The notes under the pieces are model-generated. The model had not been told where the DNA came from and did no database searches. It was given only the letters and a program-made list of their open reading frames with translations. Of a stretch of 64,000 nt of DNA, positions 37,231-45,394 are shown in pieces. How positions within the stretch are numbered: position 1 is the stretch's first letter; the number at the start of each line of letters is the position of its first letter. This stretch comes from Symbiodinium microadriaticum (taxonomy: Eukaryota > Sar > Dinophyceae > Suessiales > Symbiodiniaceae): assembly GCA_001939145.1 (NCBI GenBank), contig LSRX01000712.1, positions 224,645-288,644 on the forward strand, read 5' to 3'. A program made the translations under genes and the position numbers.

Positions 37231-37465
37231 CCAGAGCCCAATACCCCTTAATTCAGGAATATACCTTGAAACGTAATATTATAGGGCCCTATAACTTTAA
37301 GGTATATTCCTTAGTTCATTGGGTATATCCCTTAGAAGGGGCTCGGGGCTCTCTGGGAACACCCCGGCTCATGCAATCATGCACTCTGACCCTGCGTTGC
37401 TCTGCATCCGGGCATTCCGCGCCTCGTTTGCGCAGGAGCCCTATGCGCTAAACCCTGGACCCTAA
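37231..37465 (+). CDS. MITE-L followed by a candidate exon
   Basis: A family-L element (37231 to about 37356, AGAGCCCAATACCCCTTAAT to GGGGCTCTCTGGG) runs directly into a frame at 37358 reading NTPAHAIMHSDPALLCIRAF then RASFAQEPYALNPGP, TAA 37463-37465. Only 37358-37465 is proposed as coding. Confidence 0.4.
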
Positions 37466-37524
37466 TGACACCCTAATTATATAGTTAAACCCCAAACCCT
37501 AAACCAGAACCCTAGCATTGAAAG

Positions 37525-37610
37525 TCTGTACAGGAGCCCTATCTGATCGACAACCAGTCCACGCACAAGTGCATCGCGTCCCAGAGTAGACCCGCACCCA
37601 CCTATAATGG
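37525..37610 (+). CDS. Candidate exon between CCCTAAA and TTTAGGG blocks
   Basis: Frame SVQEPYLIDNQSTHKCIASQ then SRPAPTYN, donor GG|GTTTAGGG; acceptor GAAAG at 37520-37524. Hydrophilic. Confidence 0.45.
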
Positions 37611-37768
37611 GTTTAGGGCTTCGGGTTTAACCGGCTTAGGATTTCGGGTTTTACTACAGGGTTTAGGGTTTTAGGGCTGAGAAGAGTCTTAATGAACAGT
37701 TTGGGGTTCAGGGTTTTGATAAACTCTGAAACCCTAAACCCCGGAAGCCCCCCTAAACCCCTTGAAGC

Positions 37769-37849
37769 TACGCCATACGAGTCCTGCACTTGGGAAGATC
37801 AGTGGCTCCCAACTTCATGTCTTCCAGCCGGGTAGCTCTGTACATTAAG
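37769..37849 (+). CDS. Candidate exon
   Basis: Frame YAIRVLHLGRSVAPNFMSSS then RVALYIK, donor AAG|GTGCCT. A degenerate family-P element with telomere-like inserts follows (37850-37985). Confidence 0.45.
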
Positions 37850-38020
37850 GTGCCTTTAGGGTCCTTTTTAGGGTTTGGGGTTGGGGGTCCCTTTTCGGGT
37901 TTAGGGCTTAGGGTCCGTTTGAGGGTTTAGGGTTCAGGGTTTAGGTACTACTTTGGGAACCTACAAAAAGGGACCCGACCCAGGTCCTGAACCTAAACCC
38001 AATGATGTACACCTTTGCAG

Positions 38021-38246
38021 GGGTCGCTATGCGTTTCAAGCCTTTCTGGGTGTATGGGCCCGACACGCTTTGTAAAATGTCCTTCACTTGCCGTGTTAGG
38101 GTTCCCGAAGCACTAAGCCCTAGACCCTAAACCCTGAGTTTTAGGTTTTAGAGTTTCGGGAGGATGAGTTGAGGATGATGAGGGTTAGGACCAGTTGGAA
38201 TGTCGCTCTGGACATCGGTGTTACTGATCATTCATGGCACTTTACT
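38021..38246 (+). CDS. Two candidate exons
   Basis: Exon one: acceptor ACACCTTTGCAG, frame VAMRFKPFWVYGPDTLCKMS then FTCRVRVPEALS, open to TAA at 38128. Exon two: acceptor AGGTTTTAG, 38152-38246, frame EFREDELRMMRVRTSWNVAL then DIGVTDHSWHFT, donor ACT|GTAAGC. Both are convincing; the order is compatible with one gene, though the stop or splice at the end of exon one is unresolved. Confidence 0.5.
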
Positions 38247-38266
38247 GTAAGCCTGACAAATGTATC

Positions 38267-38302
<36 letters not shown>
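38267..38302. repeat. (TA)n microsatellite
   Basis: TATATA tract just after the preceding donor. Confidence 0.9.
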
Positions 38303-38339
38303 TAGGTTTATGTATATGTAGATATAGAGCCTGAAAAGC

Positions 38340-38700
38340 CCTAAGGCCCTATACCCTGAAACTTCTGCATTTCGGAAAAGAAAGCCTAGACCCCGAGCTT
38401 GCATGAGACCATAAGAACTGCTGGACCCCCTATGCATCAACTCGAAACTCTTCCCCGCCCCCAAAACCCTTACCACCAAGCGTCGTGCATAGGTTTTTTT
38501 TGAAATCCTATAGGTTTTAGGTTCTCTGGAAAAAACCAGTGAGCCCCCTCCTTTCAGTAAGGCTAACAGCAAAGAAACACTGCGAACCTCCCATAGAACG
38601 CTTATAGAGCCCTTCAAAGAACCTTATGGAGATCCCGCACACAGCCTTTTGTACAAACCTCAACGCCAAAGCCCCGAAGCCACGTAAACCCCAATCCTTA
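38340..38700 (+). other. Unique region, weak frames
   Basis: Short open frames such as LLSVRLTAKKHCEPPIERL (about 38545) and NAYRALQRTLWRSRTQPFVQ (about 38599) are seen; a reverse frame over 38228-38617 is also open. No consistent splice pattern. Confidence 0.25.
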
Positions 38701-38750
38701 AAACCCAAAACCCTGAAGCCTAGGCCCCAAAACTCCCAAGCCCTAACCCC

Positions 38751-39070
38751 TACCTGGACCCTCCAGGGACCAAAATTTTAGTTGTTGTTTGGAAAAGCAT
38801 GAATTTCAGTCGCTGCTCCGAAAAATCGTTTTTTCAGTGAAAAAGTGTTCCCGCCATGTCTGGGAAAAGCAGCAGTCGGCAAAAAACGCATTGGGCCGGG
38901 ACAAAGCGCGTTTCTGTCGGCAAAAAGCGCCGTCACCAAGCATGAATTTGTGGCTATTCTGCAGAATTTTTGAAAAACGTTCGCGAACAGAAATTCCAGT
39001 TCTCTGACATGAAAAATTGTTTTCTTTGAAAAAAACTGAAATGTCGCTCTCCTCGGAGGGTCCAGGTAAT
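38751..39070. mobile_element. 320-bp element with 13-bp inverted ends, no telomere-like motif
   Basis: ACCTGGACCCTCC at 38753 and GGAGGGTCCAGGT at about 39055 bound an A-rich segment unlike the rest of the window. Inside are GTCGGCAAAAAACGC and GTCGGCAAAAAGCGC, and CATGAATTT twice. Both strands are open (KHEFQSLLRKIVFSVKKCSR on the + strand, 38789-39007). It could be a larger MITE or an exon carried in one. Confidence 0.55.
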
Positions 39071-39113
39071 CCTTATAACCCCAAAACCCCAATGCCAACC
39101 CCCAAACCTCCAG

Positions 39114-39182
39114 AAACCCTGGCCGAGGCACCTTAGCACCTCAGAGTGCATCTGGCTGGACGATGCACCCCTGCTGCCGTTG
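39114..39182 (+). CDS. Candidate 69-nt exon
   Basis: Acceptor CAAACCTCCAG, frame KPWPRHLSTSECIWLDDAPL then LPL, donor TTG|GTTTTG. Phase 0/0. Confidence 0.45.
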
Positions 39183-39344
39183 GTTTTGGGGTGTTTTGGG
39201 GGTTTCGGCGTCTTGTGGGGTTTAGGGTTCAGGATTTAGAGCTTAGGGTTTAGAGTCGTTTTTGGCTTTGGGTTTTGGATTTCAGGTTTAGAGGGTTTGG
39301 CATGCTTTTGGTTCAAGGTTTCTGGGTCTTTTGTAAACCCCGGA

Positions 39345-39532
39345 ACCCTAAAGACAACGTAAAGGGGAAGGCAGCGACCGTAGAGGGTGTCATAGATGGT
39401 GTAGAGAGTCGCTTGTGCAGGTCCCATACAGGTAGCATAAACGGGGAATTTAAAGCTGTTTTTCAGGCTTTGAAGGGGATCTACGAGGGCTTAGACAGTC
39501 TCTCTGAAGGGTCCCATGATGGGGGAATGTAG
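39345..39532 (+). CDS. Candidate terminal exon, about 60 codons
   Basis: Frame DNVKGKAATVEGVIDGVESR, then SINGEFKAVFQALKGIYEGL and DSLSEGSHDGGM to TAG 39530-39532. Regular helical periodicity. The upstream part of the open frame (39275-39340) is telomere-like. Strong coding appearance. Confidence 0.5.
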
Positions 39533-39577
39533 GGGCTTAAGTGTATCTAGAGCAAGTCTACCTATGCGGTTTAAAGA

Positions 39578-39691
39578 GCCGTTCTCAACGGTCCCACACA
39601 AACCGACGCAGGCCGAACAGAAGACCTCACCATAGATTGCAAAGGTGCCTTTTGGGTGCTAGGAGTTCAGGATTTCAATATTCGTGCATAA
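39578..39691 (+). CDS. Candidate exon
   Basis: Frame AVLNGPTQTDAGRTEDLTID then CKGAFWVLGVQDFNIRA to TAA 39689-39691. A second frame over 39541-39800 (LEQVYLCGLKSRSQRSHTN) is open too, but basic and less convincing. Confidence 0.4.
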   Translation, partial: AVLNGPTQTDAGRTEDLTIDCKGAFWVLGVQDFNIRA

Positions 39692-39801
39692 AGGTTGGTA
39701 GCCTAGGTTGGCCTGACCTTTGTTCATGCATAAAGTTGTCGTGCTTGGGGTTTTATCCTACTCTATGCAATCGGCCCCCTAAACAATCCTTAAATCTGTA
39801 G

Positions 39802-40254
39802 AACAAGGCTGCCTTTAAAGCCACACCCGAAGCTGTTCAGGAGGAGCCTCCCCATGTACAGCTCGAGGTTTCGGTCATTCTCATGCATATATACACTACT
39901 TTGGAAGAGTTCAAGGAGATTCTCCAGAAAGCACGATACAATCATTGGCACCTCTTTCAGCACGGATTGCTTCACCGCGTGGATTCAAAATGTACGCTCC
40001 CTACGGGGACGCACTGGTCAAGACGACACCGTTCAACAGCCTGCCGACTGACACGCGGAAGTTTCCGGGGGCCGAGTACAATTGGGCGTCCTGGCTTTGC
40101 CATCCACTGGGTGGGTATGGCGTTAGGGTCACAAAGTCTTGAAGCAGGGTTGTCCTTCTGGGGAGGTGCCCAAGTAAAGAATACTCGTTTACGGACACGG
40201 TACCTTCTGTTCGGGATTCCTGCTACTCGTCTAGTAGTCTGTAGGAGCCCTTGA
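39802..40254 (+). CDS. Multi-exon gene, hypothetical, with a frame change and a 37-bp intron
   Basis: Segment one (39802-39959, after CTGTAG) reads AAFKATPEAVQEEPPHVQLE then VSVILMHIYTTLEEFKEILQ. Near 39960, at CTCTTTCAG, the convincing frame changes to SPRGFKMYAPYGDALVKTTP then DTRKFPGAEYNWASWLCHPL. At 40111 a GTGGGT donor and GAAGCAG (40147) bound a 37-bp intron. Its removal restores phase to LSFWGGAQVKNTRLRTRYLL and a final TGA at 40252. Without that intron the frame has a TGA at 40140. No family recognised; one of the best-supported genes here. Confidence 0.55.
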   Translation, partial: NKAAFKATPEAVQEEPPHVQLEVSVILMHIYTTLEEFKEILQKARYNHWHLFQHGLLHRVDSKCTLPTGTHWSRRHRSTACRLTRGSFRGPSTIGRPGFAIHWVGMALGSQSLEAGLSFWGGAQVKNTRLRTRYLLFGIPATRLVVCRSP

Positions 40255-40429
40255 AACCCTACCTGTGACCCACGGAACTTGTATCGGTTTGACTTGCCTT
40301 TTTTTTGGATGCTTTAAGGTACCTTAGGCAGTGCCCTAAAGTTGTAGGTCTTTCCGAAAATCAAGAGAGGCTAGTTGGGGGATTGCCTGCTTGTGGAAGA
40401 GGAGGCTGGGGTTAAGGCTTTAAGCTTGG

Positions 40430-40585
40430 GGGTGTCGGGGTTTCGGGGTTTAGGGCTTATGGTTTAAGGTTTAGGGGTTAGGGCTTTGGGGCTTAGGGTT
40501 TAGGGTTTCGGGGTTTAGGGTTTAAGGTTTAGGGGTTAGGGCTTTGGGGCTTAGGGTTTAGGGTTTCGGGGTTTAGGGTTTAGAG
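40430..40585 (+). repeat. TTTAGGG array with a 64-bp tandem repeat
   Basis: A unit from GTTTCGGGGTTTAGGG to GGGGCTTAGGGTTTAG is present twice almost perfectly. Confidence 0.9.
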
Positions 40586-40591
40586 TAGTTG

Positions 40592-40795
40592 TGCTGCAGG
40601 GCATGGATCTCTGGGGTTGAGTTTGTAGCTGGAATGTACCCTGCTCCACAGATCTGTACAGCCTACACCCAAACCCTAAGCCGAGAATCCCAAAATTCCT
40701 GCTGGGTTTTTGCGTACAGCTTTGGAGCTCCGAGCTTTAGGATCCGCTCTGTTGGGGCTGAGTTGTTCCTCAGGACAGAGCTCATGACACTGTAG
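40592..40795 (+). CDS. Candidate exon or terminal ORF
   Basis: Frame CRAWISGVEFVAGMYPAPQI, then SCWVFAYSFGAPSFRIRSVG and AELFLRTELMTL to TAG 40793-40795. A TAG just upstream requires a splice acceptor (GTGCTGCAG is available). Six Cys or aromatic-rich stretches. Confidence 0.4.
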   Translation, partial: CCRAWISGVEFVAGMYPAPQICTAYTQTLSRESQNSCWVFAYSFGAPSFRIRSVGAELFLRTELMTL

Positions 40796-40799
40796 CTTC

Positions 40800-41095
40800 C
40801 AGCCGAAATATAACCCTACTCCTTATAAACCCTAAACCCCATAAACCCTAAACCTTGTGGACCCTCAACCCTAAATCCTATAAGCCCGATAAACCCTATA
40901 AGCCTCACAAACCCCATAAACCCCATAAGCCTTTTAAACCCTAAACCCGATAAAGCCTATAAACCCTATAAGCCCTAAGCCCTATAAACCCCATAAACCC
41001 TATAAACCCCATAAACCCTATAAACCCTACAAGCCCTATAAGCCCTAAACACTAGACCCTATGCACCCTATAAGCGCTATAAACCCTAAGCCCTG
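40800..41095 (-). repeat. Array of ACCCTATAAACCCCATAA variant
   Basis: CCCTATAAACC and CCATAAACC replace CCCTAAA, a distinct sub-type of the telomere-like sequence. Confidence 0.9.
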
Positions 41096-41213
41096 GGTGT
41101 CTTGGTGATTTCGGGTTGCGAAGCCTCGGTCCACGTACTACCCTAATAGCATAGGGTGTAGGGTTTAGGGTTTAAGGAGTTTGGGGTTCAGAATAGCACA
41201 AACTTTAATGGCA

Positions 41214-41319
41214 TATGGGTCGTTCTCTAAGTTAGGGTCCCATTTTAGGGTCCTTTTATGAGGGTGCCGTACTAGATTGGGGACCTAAAAAGGAACCCAA
41301 AGTTAGACAACCACCCAAA
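41214..41319 (+). mobile_element. MITE-P copy
   Basis: ATGGGTCGTTCTCTAAGTTA to AAGTTAGACAACCACCCAAA. Confidence 0.8.
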
Positions 41320-41432
41320 TAGCATAGACTTTGGCCTTGAAGTGGTCCCTAATTAGAAAGGTACTTTGGGGCAAAAGTATCTACGATTGGGGTACATGAA
41401 CCCTTTGGGGGGGGGGAGGTACTTGTGTTTAG

Positions 41433-41561
41433 GGCCTGACGGGTTTTACTGCTTCAACTGATGTTTCTGGCACCCTGTTACATTCATATCTACTATTGTT
41501 GACAAAACCTATCAACCCCTCCCGAGAAAAGCTTCGACACTCCGTAGCTCGTTACTCTCTG
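41433..41561 (+). CDS. Candidate 129-nt exon with TTTAG acceptor
   Basis: GTGTTTAG acceptor, frame GLTGFTASTDVSGTLLHSYL then LLLTKPINPSREKLRHSVAR, donor CTG|GTATAC. Phase 0/0. Confidence 0.5.
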
Positions 41562-41589
41562 GTATACACACAAAGCCCCCCACCCCCAA

Positions 41590-41860
41590 CTCCCAAGCCA
41601 AGTCCCCCTTAAACCCTAAACCCTAACCCCCTCACTCCGAAGCCCTAAGCCCCCAACTCCTGAGCCCAAATCCCCCATCTAAACCCTAAGCCCTAAACCC
41701 TTAAACCCCCCAACTCCTAAGCCCAATTCCCCCTTCAACCCTCAACCCTAATCCTTAACCCCCGCAACTCCTAAACCCAAATTCCCCTGAAACCCTAAAC
41801 CCTAAAACTCCCAATAAAACCTAGACCCTAAACCCTATAAGCCCTATAAGCCCCCTCCAG
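41590..41860 (-). repeat. CCCTAAA-type array
   Basis: CCCCCAACTCC alternates with CCCTAAACCCTAA, higher-order period of about 60 bp. Confidence 0.85.
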
Positions 41861-41926
41861 GCACCTGAAGCCCGAGGATGGTCCGGGGCCCGTCATCTCC
41901 CGGGCTTCGCAAACTTGGGGCCTTAG
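41861..41926 (+). CDS. Candidate exon between opposite telomere-like arrays
   Basis: Acceptor CCCCTCCAG, frame APEARGWSGARHLPGFANLG to TAG. Another frame reads EDGPGPVISRASQTWGL. Array orientation switches from CCCTAAA to TTTAGGG across the island. Confidence 0.35.
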   Translation, partial: APEARGWSGARHLPGFANLGP

Positions 41927-41929
41927 GTT

Positions 41930-42210
41930 TCTTAGGGTTTTAGGGGGGTTTAGGATTTTTAGGGTTTTGGTGTTTTAGGGTTTTTGGGTTTAGGGGTTTG
42001 GGGGTTTAGGGGTTTAGGGGTTTTGGGTTTTTGGGTTGAGGGTTTTAGAGGTTTTGGGTTTTAGGGTTGTTGGGTTTAGGGATTTTGGGGTTTAGCGGTT
42101 AAGGGTTTTTGGCTTTAGGGTTTTAGCAAGGTTTTGGGTTTAGAGTTTGTTTTTTTGTTTTTTCGGTTTAGGGCTTTATTGGTTTTGGGTTTTGGGTTTT
42201 AGGGTATACC
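41930..42210 (+). repeat. TTTAGGG/GTTTTGGG array
   Basis: T-rich variant with many GTTTTGGG units. Confidence 0.85.
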
Positions 42211-42225
42211 GCCGCGCCGCCGCCC

Positions 42226-42311
42226 ATGAAATTTACTGTACGTACAAAAAGGCAGGCCTTGCACACATGTCGACATAAAGGTCAGAAAGTTGGTTGCCAA
42301 TCAATGCAAGC
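42226..42311 (+). CDS. Candidate first exon ending at a MITE-B
   Basis: ATG in a GCCGCCGCCC context opens MKFTVRTKRQALHTCRHKGQ then KVGCQSMQ, interrupted exactly by the left end of a family-B element at 42312. Basic, with CxxxH spacing. Confidence 0.45.
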
Positions 42312-42461
42312 TACGGTTGATGACATACATCCTGCATTACCCATAACAAGGAATATTACCATATTTCCCAGAACCCTAAATCCTAAACCCAAAACCCAAA
42401 CCCAAAGCCCAAAACGGGTTAGGGTCCTTATAGTAATGCAGGATTTATATCATCAGCCGTG
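42312..42461 (+). mobile_element. MITE-B copy carrying a telomere-like insert
   Basis: TACGGTTGATGACATACATC to GATTTATATCATCAGCCGTG, 150 bp instead of 105. The extra 45 bp (about 42371-42417) is CCCTAAA/CCCAAA sequence, placed where other copies have CCCATAGTTTAGGG. Confidence 0.8.
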
Positions 42462-42581
42462 GTTCCATGGTATAGGTCATCGCGGGGTTTCGGAGCTTGG
42501 GATGGTAGTGTAGCTTCCCTTTGAGGGTACGACCGGCATCCTTTCAGCTTCGGGATTTAGGGTTTAGGGTTTGGAGTTTAG

Positions 42582-42885
42582 GCCTGACAAGATCGGCGTC
42601 GTGCATCGATCCAACGCAGCTGCTCTTGCTGCGCAACAAGAAGTACAAGCGCGTCGGAAGGCGCAGGAAGAGAATTTGGACATGCGATCCGAGGATTCAG
42701 CCGACGATTCCGATGTGGGTCACCCTTCGAAACAAGTGGCCTGCGAGGCCATCGAACGTTGGGTGGAGATCAAGTCGCCGGCAGCGTATACCATGGAGCG
42801 ACTTCAGCAACGTCTCCCGGCTCCTCAAGTTGGTGGTGGCTATGCAATTCCAGCGGACCAGCACGATGCTGTGATTCTGGCTTGT
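42582..42885 (+). CDS. Exon of a hypothetical protein, about 100 codons
   Basis: Acceptor GGAGTTTAG, one frame throughout: DKIGVVHRSNAAALAAQQEV, then QARRKAQEENLDMRSEDSAD, CEAIERWVEIKSPAAYTMER and VGGGYAIPADQHDAVILA. The donor is T|GTGTTTAGGG or TGT|GTTTAGGG at 42884-42886. The first half is a charged helix, probably coiled coil. The longest unbroken exon away from the 3-4 kb gene. No family recognised. Confidence 0.6.
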
Positions 42886-42969
42886 GTTTAGGGTTTAGGG
42901 GTCTAGGGCTTTAGGGTTTACAGGGGTTTAGGGGTTTACTGGTTTAGGGTTCGGGGGTTTAGGGTTTAG

Positions 42970-43071
42970 GGCGCAGAGCGCAAGGTCAGTTGTCTCGGGG
43001 CTTTAGGGCTACAGCAGTGGTTGGCGGGAGGGAGGGTTCTTCGGATATTTCAAGATGGCCGCACACCCTAA
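42970..43071 (+). CDS. Candidate terminal exon with TTTAG acceptor
   Basis: GGGTTTAG|GGC, frame GAERKVSCLGALGLQQWLAG then GRVLRIFQDGRTP. The stop TAA (43069) comes from the next CCCTAAA unit. Confidence 0.45.
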   Translation, partial: GAERKVSCLGALGLQQWLAGGRVLRIFQDGRTP

Positions 43072-43129
43072 ACCCTAAACCCCTAAACTTATAAACCCTA
43101 AACCCTAAAACCCTAAACCCTAAACCCTG

Positions 43130-43261
43130 GAGGACCGGAGGCCTTTGCCTAGGAAGCTTCCGCCCGAAAAGCCGCCGATGACCCCGAAGACCTTCCAAAT
43201 CCGAAGATCTGCCCAGAAATCCCTGAAGCAATGCACACTGAGACCTAAACGCGGCCGTTGA
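43130..43261 (+). CDS. Candidate exon, 43 codons
   Basis: Frame EDRRPLPRKLPPEKPPMTPK then TFQIRRSAQKSLKQCTLRPK to TGA 43259. Pro/Lys-rich and basic. CCCTAAA array upstream; TTGAGGGTTCAGGGG-type sequence downstream. Confidence 0.4.
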   Translation, partial: EDRRPLPRKLPPEKPPMTPKTFQIRRSAQKSLKQCTLRPKRGR

Positions 43262-43379
43262 GGGTTCAGGGGTTTGGAGCAGGGCTTCTGGGGCGAAAGG
43301 CCTATACAGGCTTATTTCCGGGTTTAAGGCCTCAGGGCTAGGTAGGCTCAAGGGTTGAAGCTTCGGGGTTTAAGGAACT

Positions 43380-43660
43380 GTATCTAAACCCTGAACCCTA
43401 AATTCTAAGCCCTAAACCCTAAGCCCTAAACCCTAAACCGATACCGCAAGACCTGTCACCCCCATCTCCGAAGTTCCAACCCACCACAATCCTCGCCAAA
43501 AGAAAGCCCTCAACCCTAAACCCTAACGCCCTAAACCCTAAAACCCTAAGCCCTAAAGCCTAAATCGCCCAAAGAAAGCCAGAGGTAAACCCTAAGCCCT
43601 AAACTCTACACCCAGAACCCCCCCCCCCCCCCACAAAAAAAAAAACCTAAACCCGACTTC
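43380..43660 (-). repeat. CCCTAAA-type array plus poly-C/poly-A
   Basis: Degenerate units and a C14 A12 tract near 43620-43645. Confidence 0.85.
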
Positions 43661-43685
43661 TTAAATCGCCTAGAGAAAGTCTGAG

Positions 43686-43786
43686 GTCCGTATCCCTTCT
43701 TGTCCCACCTTTGGGGCAACGACACCGTGGTGCTGCTCACAACGGTTACAGGACCCTCACGGCGGCCATTGCCAAGAATTTTCTAA
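43686..43786 (+). CDS. Candidate terminal exon
   Basis: After AGTCTGAG the frame reads YPFLSHLWGNDTVVLLTTVT then GPSRRPLPRIF, TAA 43784. A second frame (AHNGYRTLTAAIAKNFL) is open too. Confidence 0.35.
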
Positions 43787-43831
43787 ACCCTATACCCCAG
43801 ACCCTAAACCCTAAACCCTAGAATGTGTAGA

Positions 43832-43938
43832 ACCCCTCATGCAACCATGCAGCAGCCTCATATTCCCCTTCACGGCACCTTTCCAGGACCTCCCAAAGAC
43901 ATTGTGGCTCAGACCTGGGACCTTTTAACACCCCACTA
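43832..43938 (+). CDS. Candidate terminal exon
   Basis: After GAATGTGTAG the frame reads TPHATMQQPHIPLHGTFPGP then PKDIVAQTWDLLTPH to TAA. Another frame reads MQPCSSLIFPFTAPFQDLPK. Confidence 0.35.
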
Positions 43939-44015
43939 AGGGGTTTAGGGTTTAGGGTTTATTTCGAGCCTCATCCCCTAAACTTGGGACCACTCCCAAA
44001 ATTCACGTCAGGCTC

Positions 44016-44109
44016 TACCCAGAGGACCCTAAGCAGCTCTTTTATATGGTTTATATTTAGAATCCTATAAGGTAATCCCAAAAAGGAACTACTTAGGGGC
44101 CTAGGGGTA
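44016..44109 (-). mobile_element. MITE-A copy
   Basis: TACCCAGAGGACCCTAAGCA to TACTTAGGGGCCTAGGGGTA, reversed relative to the copy at 11106. Its last bases with the next G form GGGGTAG, a usable acceptor. Confidence 0.8.
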
Positions 44110-44110
44110 G

Positions 44111-44200
44111 ATTCTGGACGTGTCTTTTCCACAGAATTGGGGAGCCTGCGCCTCTGAAGAATCAGCAAAAGGAGTCGCCAGAAGAGTCAGCCGTTGACAT
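44111..44200 (+). CDS. Candidate exon between two MITEs
   Basis: Starts at the AG left by the MITE-A and reads ILDVSFPQNWGACASEESAK then GVARRVSR to TGA 44193. A second frame reads GEPAPLKNQQKESPEESAVD. The next MITE-P begins at 44201. Confidence 0.4.
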
Positions 44201-44304
44201 ATAGGTAGTTCTCTAACTTAGGGTCCCTTTTAGGGTCCTTTTTATAAGGGTGGCGTACTCTATGGGGGCACCAAGAAAACCCTAGTTTAGAGAACGATCC
44301 ATAT
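44201..44304 (+). mobile_element. MITE-P copy
   Basis: ATAGGTAGTTCTCTAACTTA to TAGTTTAGAGAACGATCCAT. Confidence 0.8.
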
Positions 44305-44394
44305 GAGCTTTTGCATTTTCCTGCGCTAACAGTTCCACAAAGAAGGGCCCGAAGTAGCACTCTTCGTCCGGAGTTAGTGTTGGCAGAGCCAACG
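44293..44394 (+). CDS. Candidate 102-nt exon starting inside a MITE-P end
   Basis: Acceptor TAGTTTAGAG within the element's right end; frame NDPYELLHFPALTVPQRRAR then SSTLRPELVLAEPT; donor ACG|GTTTAGGG. Phase 0/0. Confidence 0.5.
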
Positions 44395-44420
44395 GTTTAG
44401 GGTTTAGGATTTAGGGTTAA

Positions 44421-44648
44421 GGGAGTAATGTCTCCAAAACTGGGAGTATCACCCGTGCCCGTCAACGGAGTTGTTTTCCGAACGAGATGGCTGCACCCGA
44501 AGCCCGAGCTATCTCTTCCGAGCTGTCTAGTGACCTAGTGTGTCCTCGGGTGAAAACCAACTCATACCAAAACCCCTCCAGAATGTTTTTTCGCGTGCCT
44601 GGCCAGAAACATATCGCAGCCCACTTCTCAACACAGGCTTTTTCGTAA
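44421..44648 (+). CDS. Hypothetical protein segment, 75 codons
   Basis: One open frame from an AAG acceptor region: SKTGSITRARQRSCFPNEMA, then APEARAISSELSSDLVCPRV, RMFFRVPGQKHIAAHFSTQA and TAA 44646. An internal ATG at 44487 could be the start (53 aa). The reverse ORF over 44462-44713 is the alternative. A following island (44657-44730) reads RADRRPWSFNRASAYAHELQ. Confidence 0.45.
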   Translation, partial: GSNVSKTGSITRARQRSCFPNEMAAPEARAISSELSSDLVCPRVKTNSYQNPSRMFFRVPGQKHIAAHFSTQAFS

Positions 44649-44875
44649 TGCCGGACTAGATACGTGCGGACAGAAGGCCCTGGAGCTTCAACCGAGCTTC
44701 GGCGTACGCTCATGAACTGCAGCAGGCAAGTCTAGCCCTAAACCCTGAGCCCTAAACTCGAAACCCTAAACTCTAAATACTAAACCCTAGGCCCTAAACC
44801 CCCACAAAAAAGTCTATAGACCCCTAAGCCCTGAACCCAAAGTCTGGCGGCTGACCTAAAGGTTGCTCTACCCGC

Positions 44876-45090
44876 ACCTTGGGGACCAAATGAACCTTAT
44901 AAGTAGGGCTTTTAGGGTTTTAGGGTTTAGGGCTTGGGGCTTAGGGTTCAGGGTTTAGGGTTTAGGGCTTTAGGGTCCTGGGGGACCAAATGACCCTTAT
45001 AAGTAGGGGCCCCTATACCTTCATTGCTATGAATCCCGAAAGGGTAGTATGAACCCTAAACCCTTTTAGGGTTCATTTCGTCCCTAAGGC
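44876..45090 (-). mobile_element. MITE-F copy split by a telomere-like block with duplicated left part
   Basis: CTTGGGGACCAAATGA..CCTTATAAGTAGGG occurs at 44879-44907 and again at 44976-45004. TTTAGGG units (44908-44972) lie between. The second copy continues to the normal end TTCATTTCGTCCCTAAGGCA. Confidence 0.8.
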
Positions 45091-45234
45091 AGATCCGAAG
45101 ACCCTGGCATGGAGGAAGATACTTTACGTAGTATTAGGGATCCTGTTGTAACTTAAGGTATAGACCCCTCAAACCATGTGGATAATATAGAATCCTAAGT
45201 AGTTACCAACATGTTACTACTCTGCAGGTGTATT

Positions 45235-45325
45235 GCTATACTGTTTTGCGGGTATATTGTATTGCAGAGGTTATTCATTTATACAGAGTATGCCCGCAAA
45301 ACCCAATGATGAATATGCATATAGG
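45235..45325. other. Unique hairpin
   Basis: GTTTTGCGGGTATA at 45252 and ATGCCCGCAAAAC at about 45289 form an inverted pair about 45 bp apart; single copy in the window. Confidence 0.4.
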
Positions 45326-45394
45326 CTTTAGGTCATCAGAGTTTCACATAGATGGATAATGACACGGTGGTTAGCTCACTAATTATGTGTTTCC

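Noticed and set aside
38228-38617. Minus-strand ORF of 129 codons
   Set aside because: It ends in TA-repeat-encoded Tyr/Ile and overlaps a good plus-strand exon; kept only as a remote possibility.
40111-40260. Selenocysteine use of the in-frame TGA at 40140
   Set aside because: A 37-bp GT-AG intron removes the TGA and restores a better frame, and no selenocysteine-type element was recognised.
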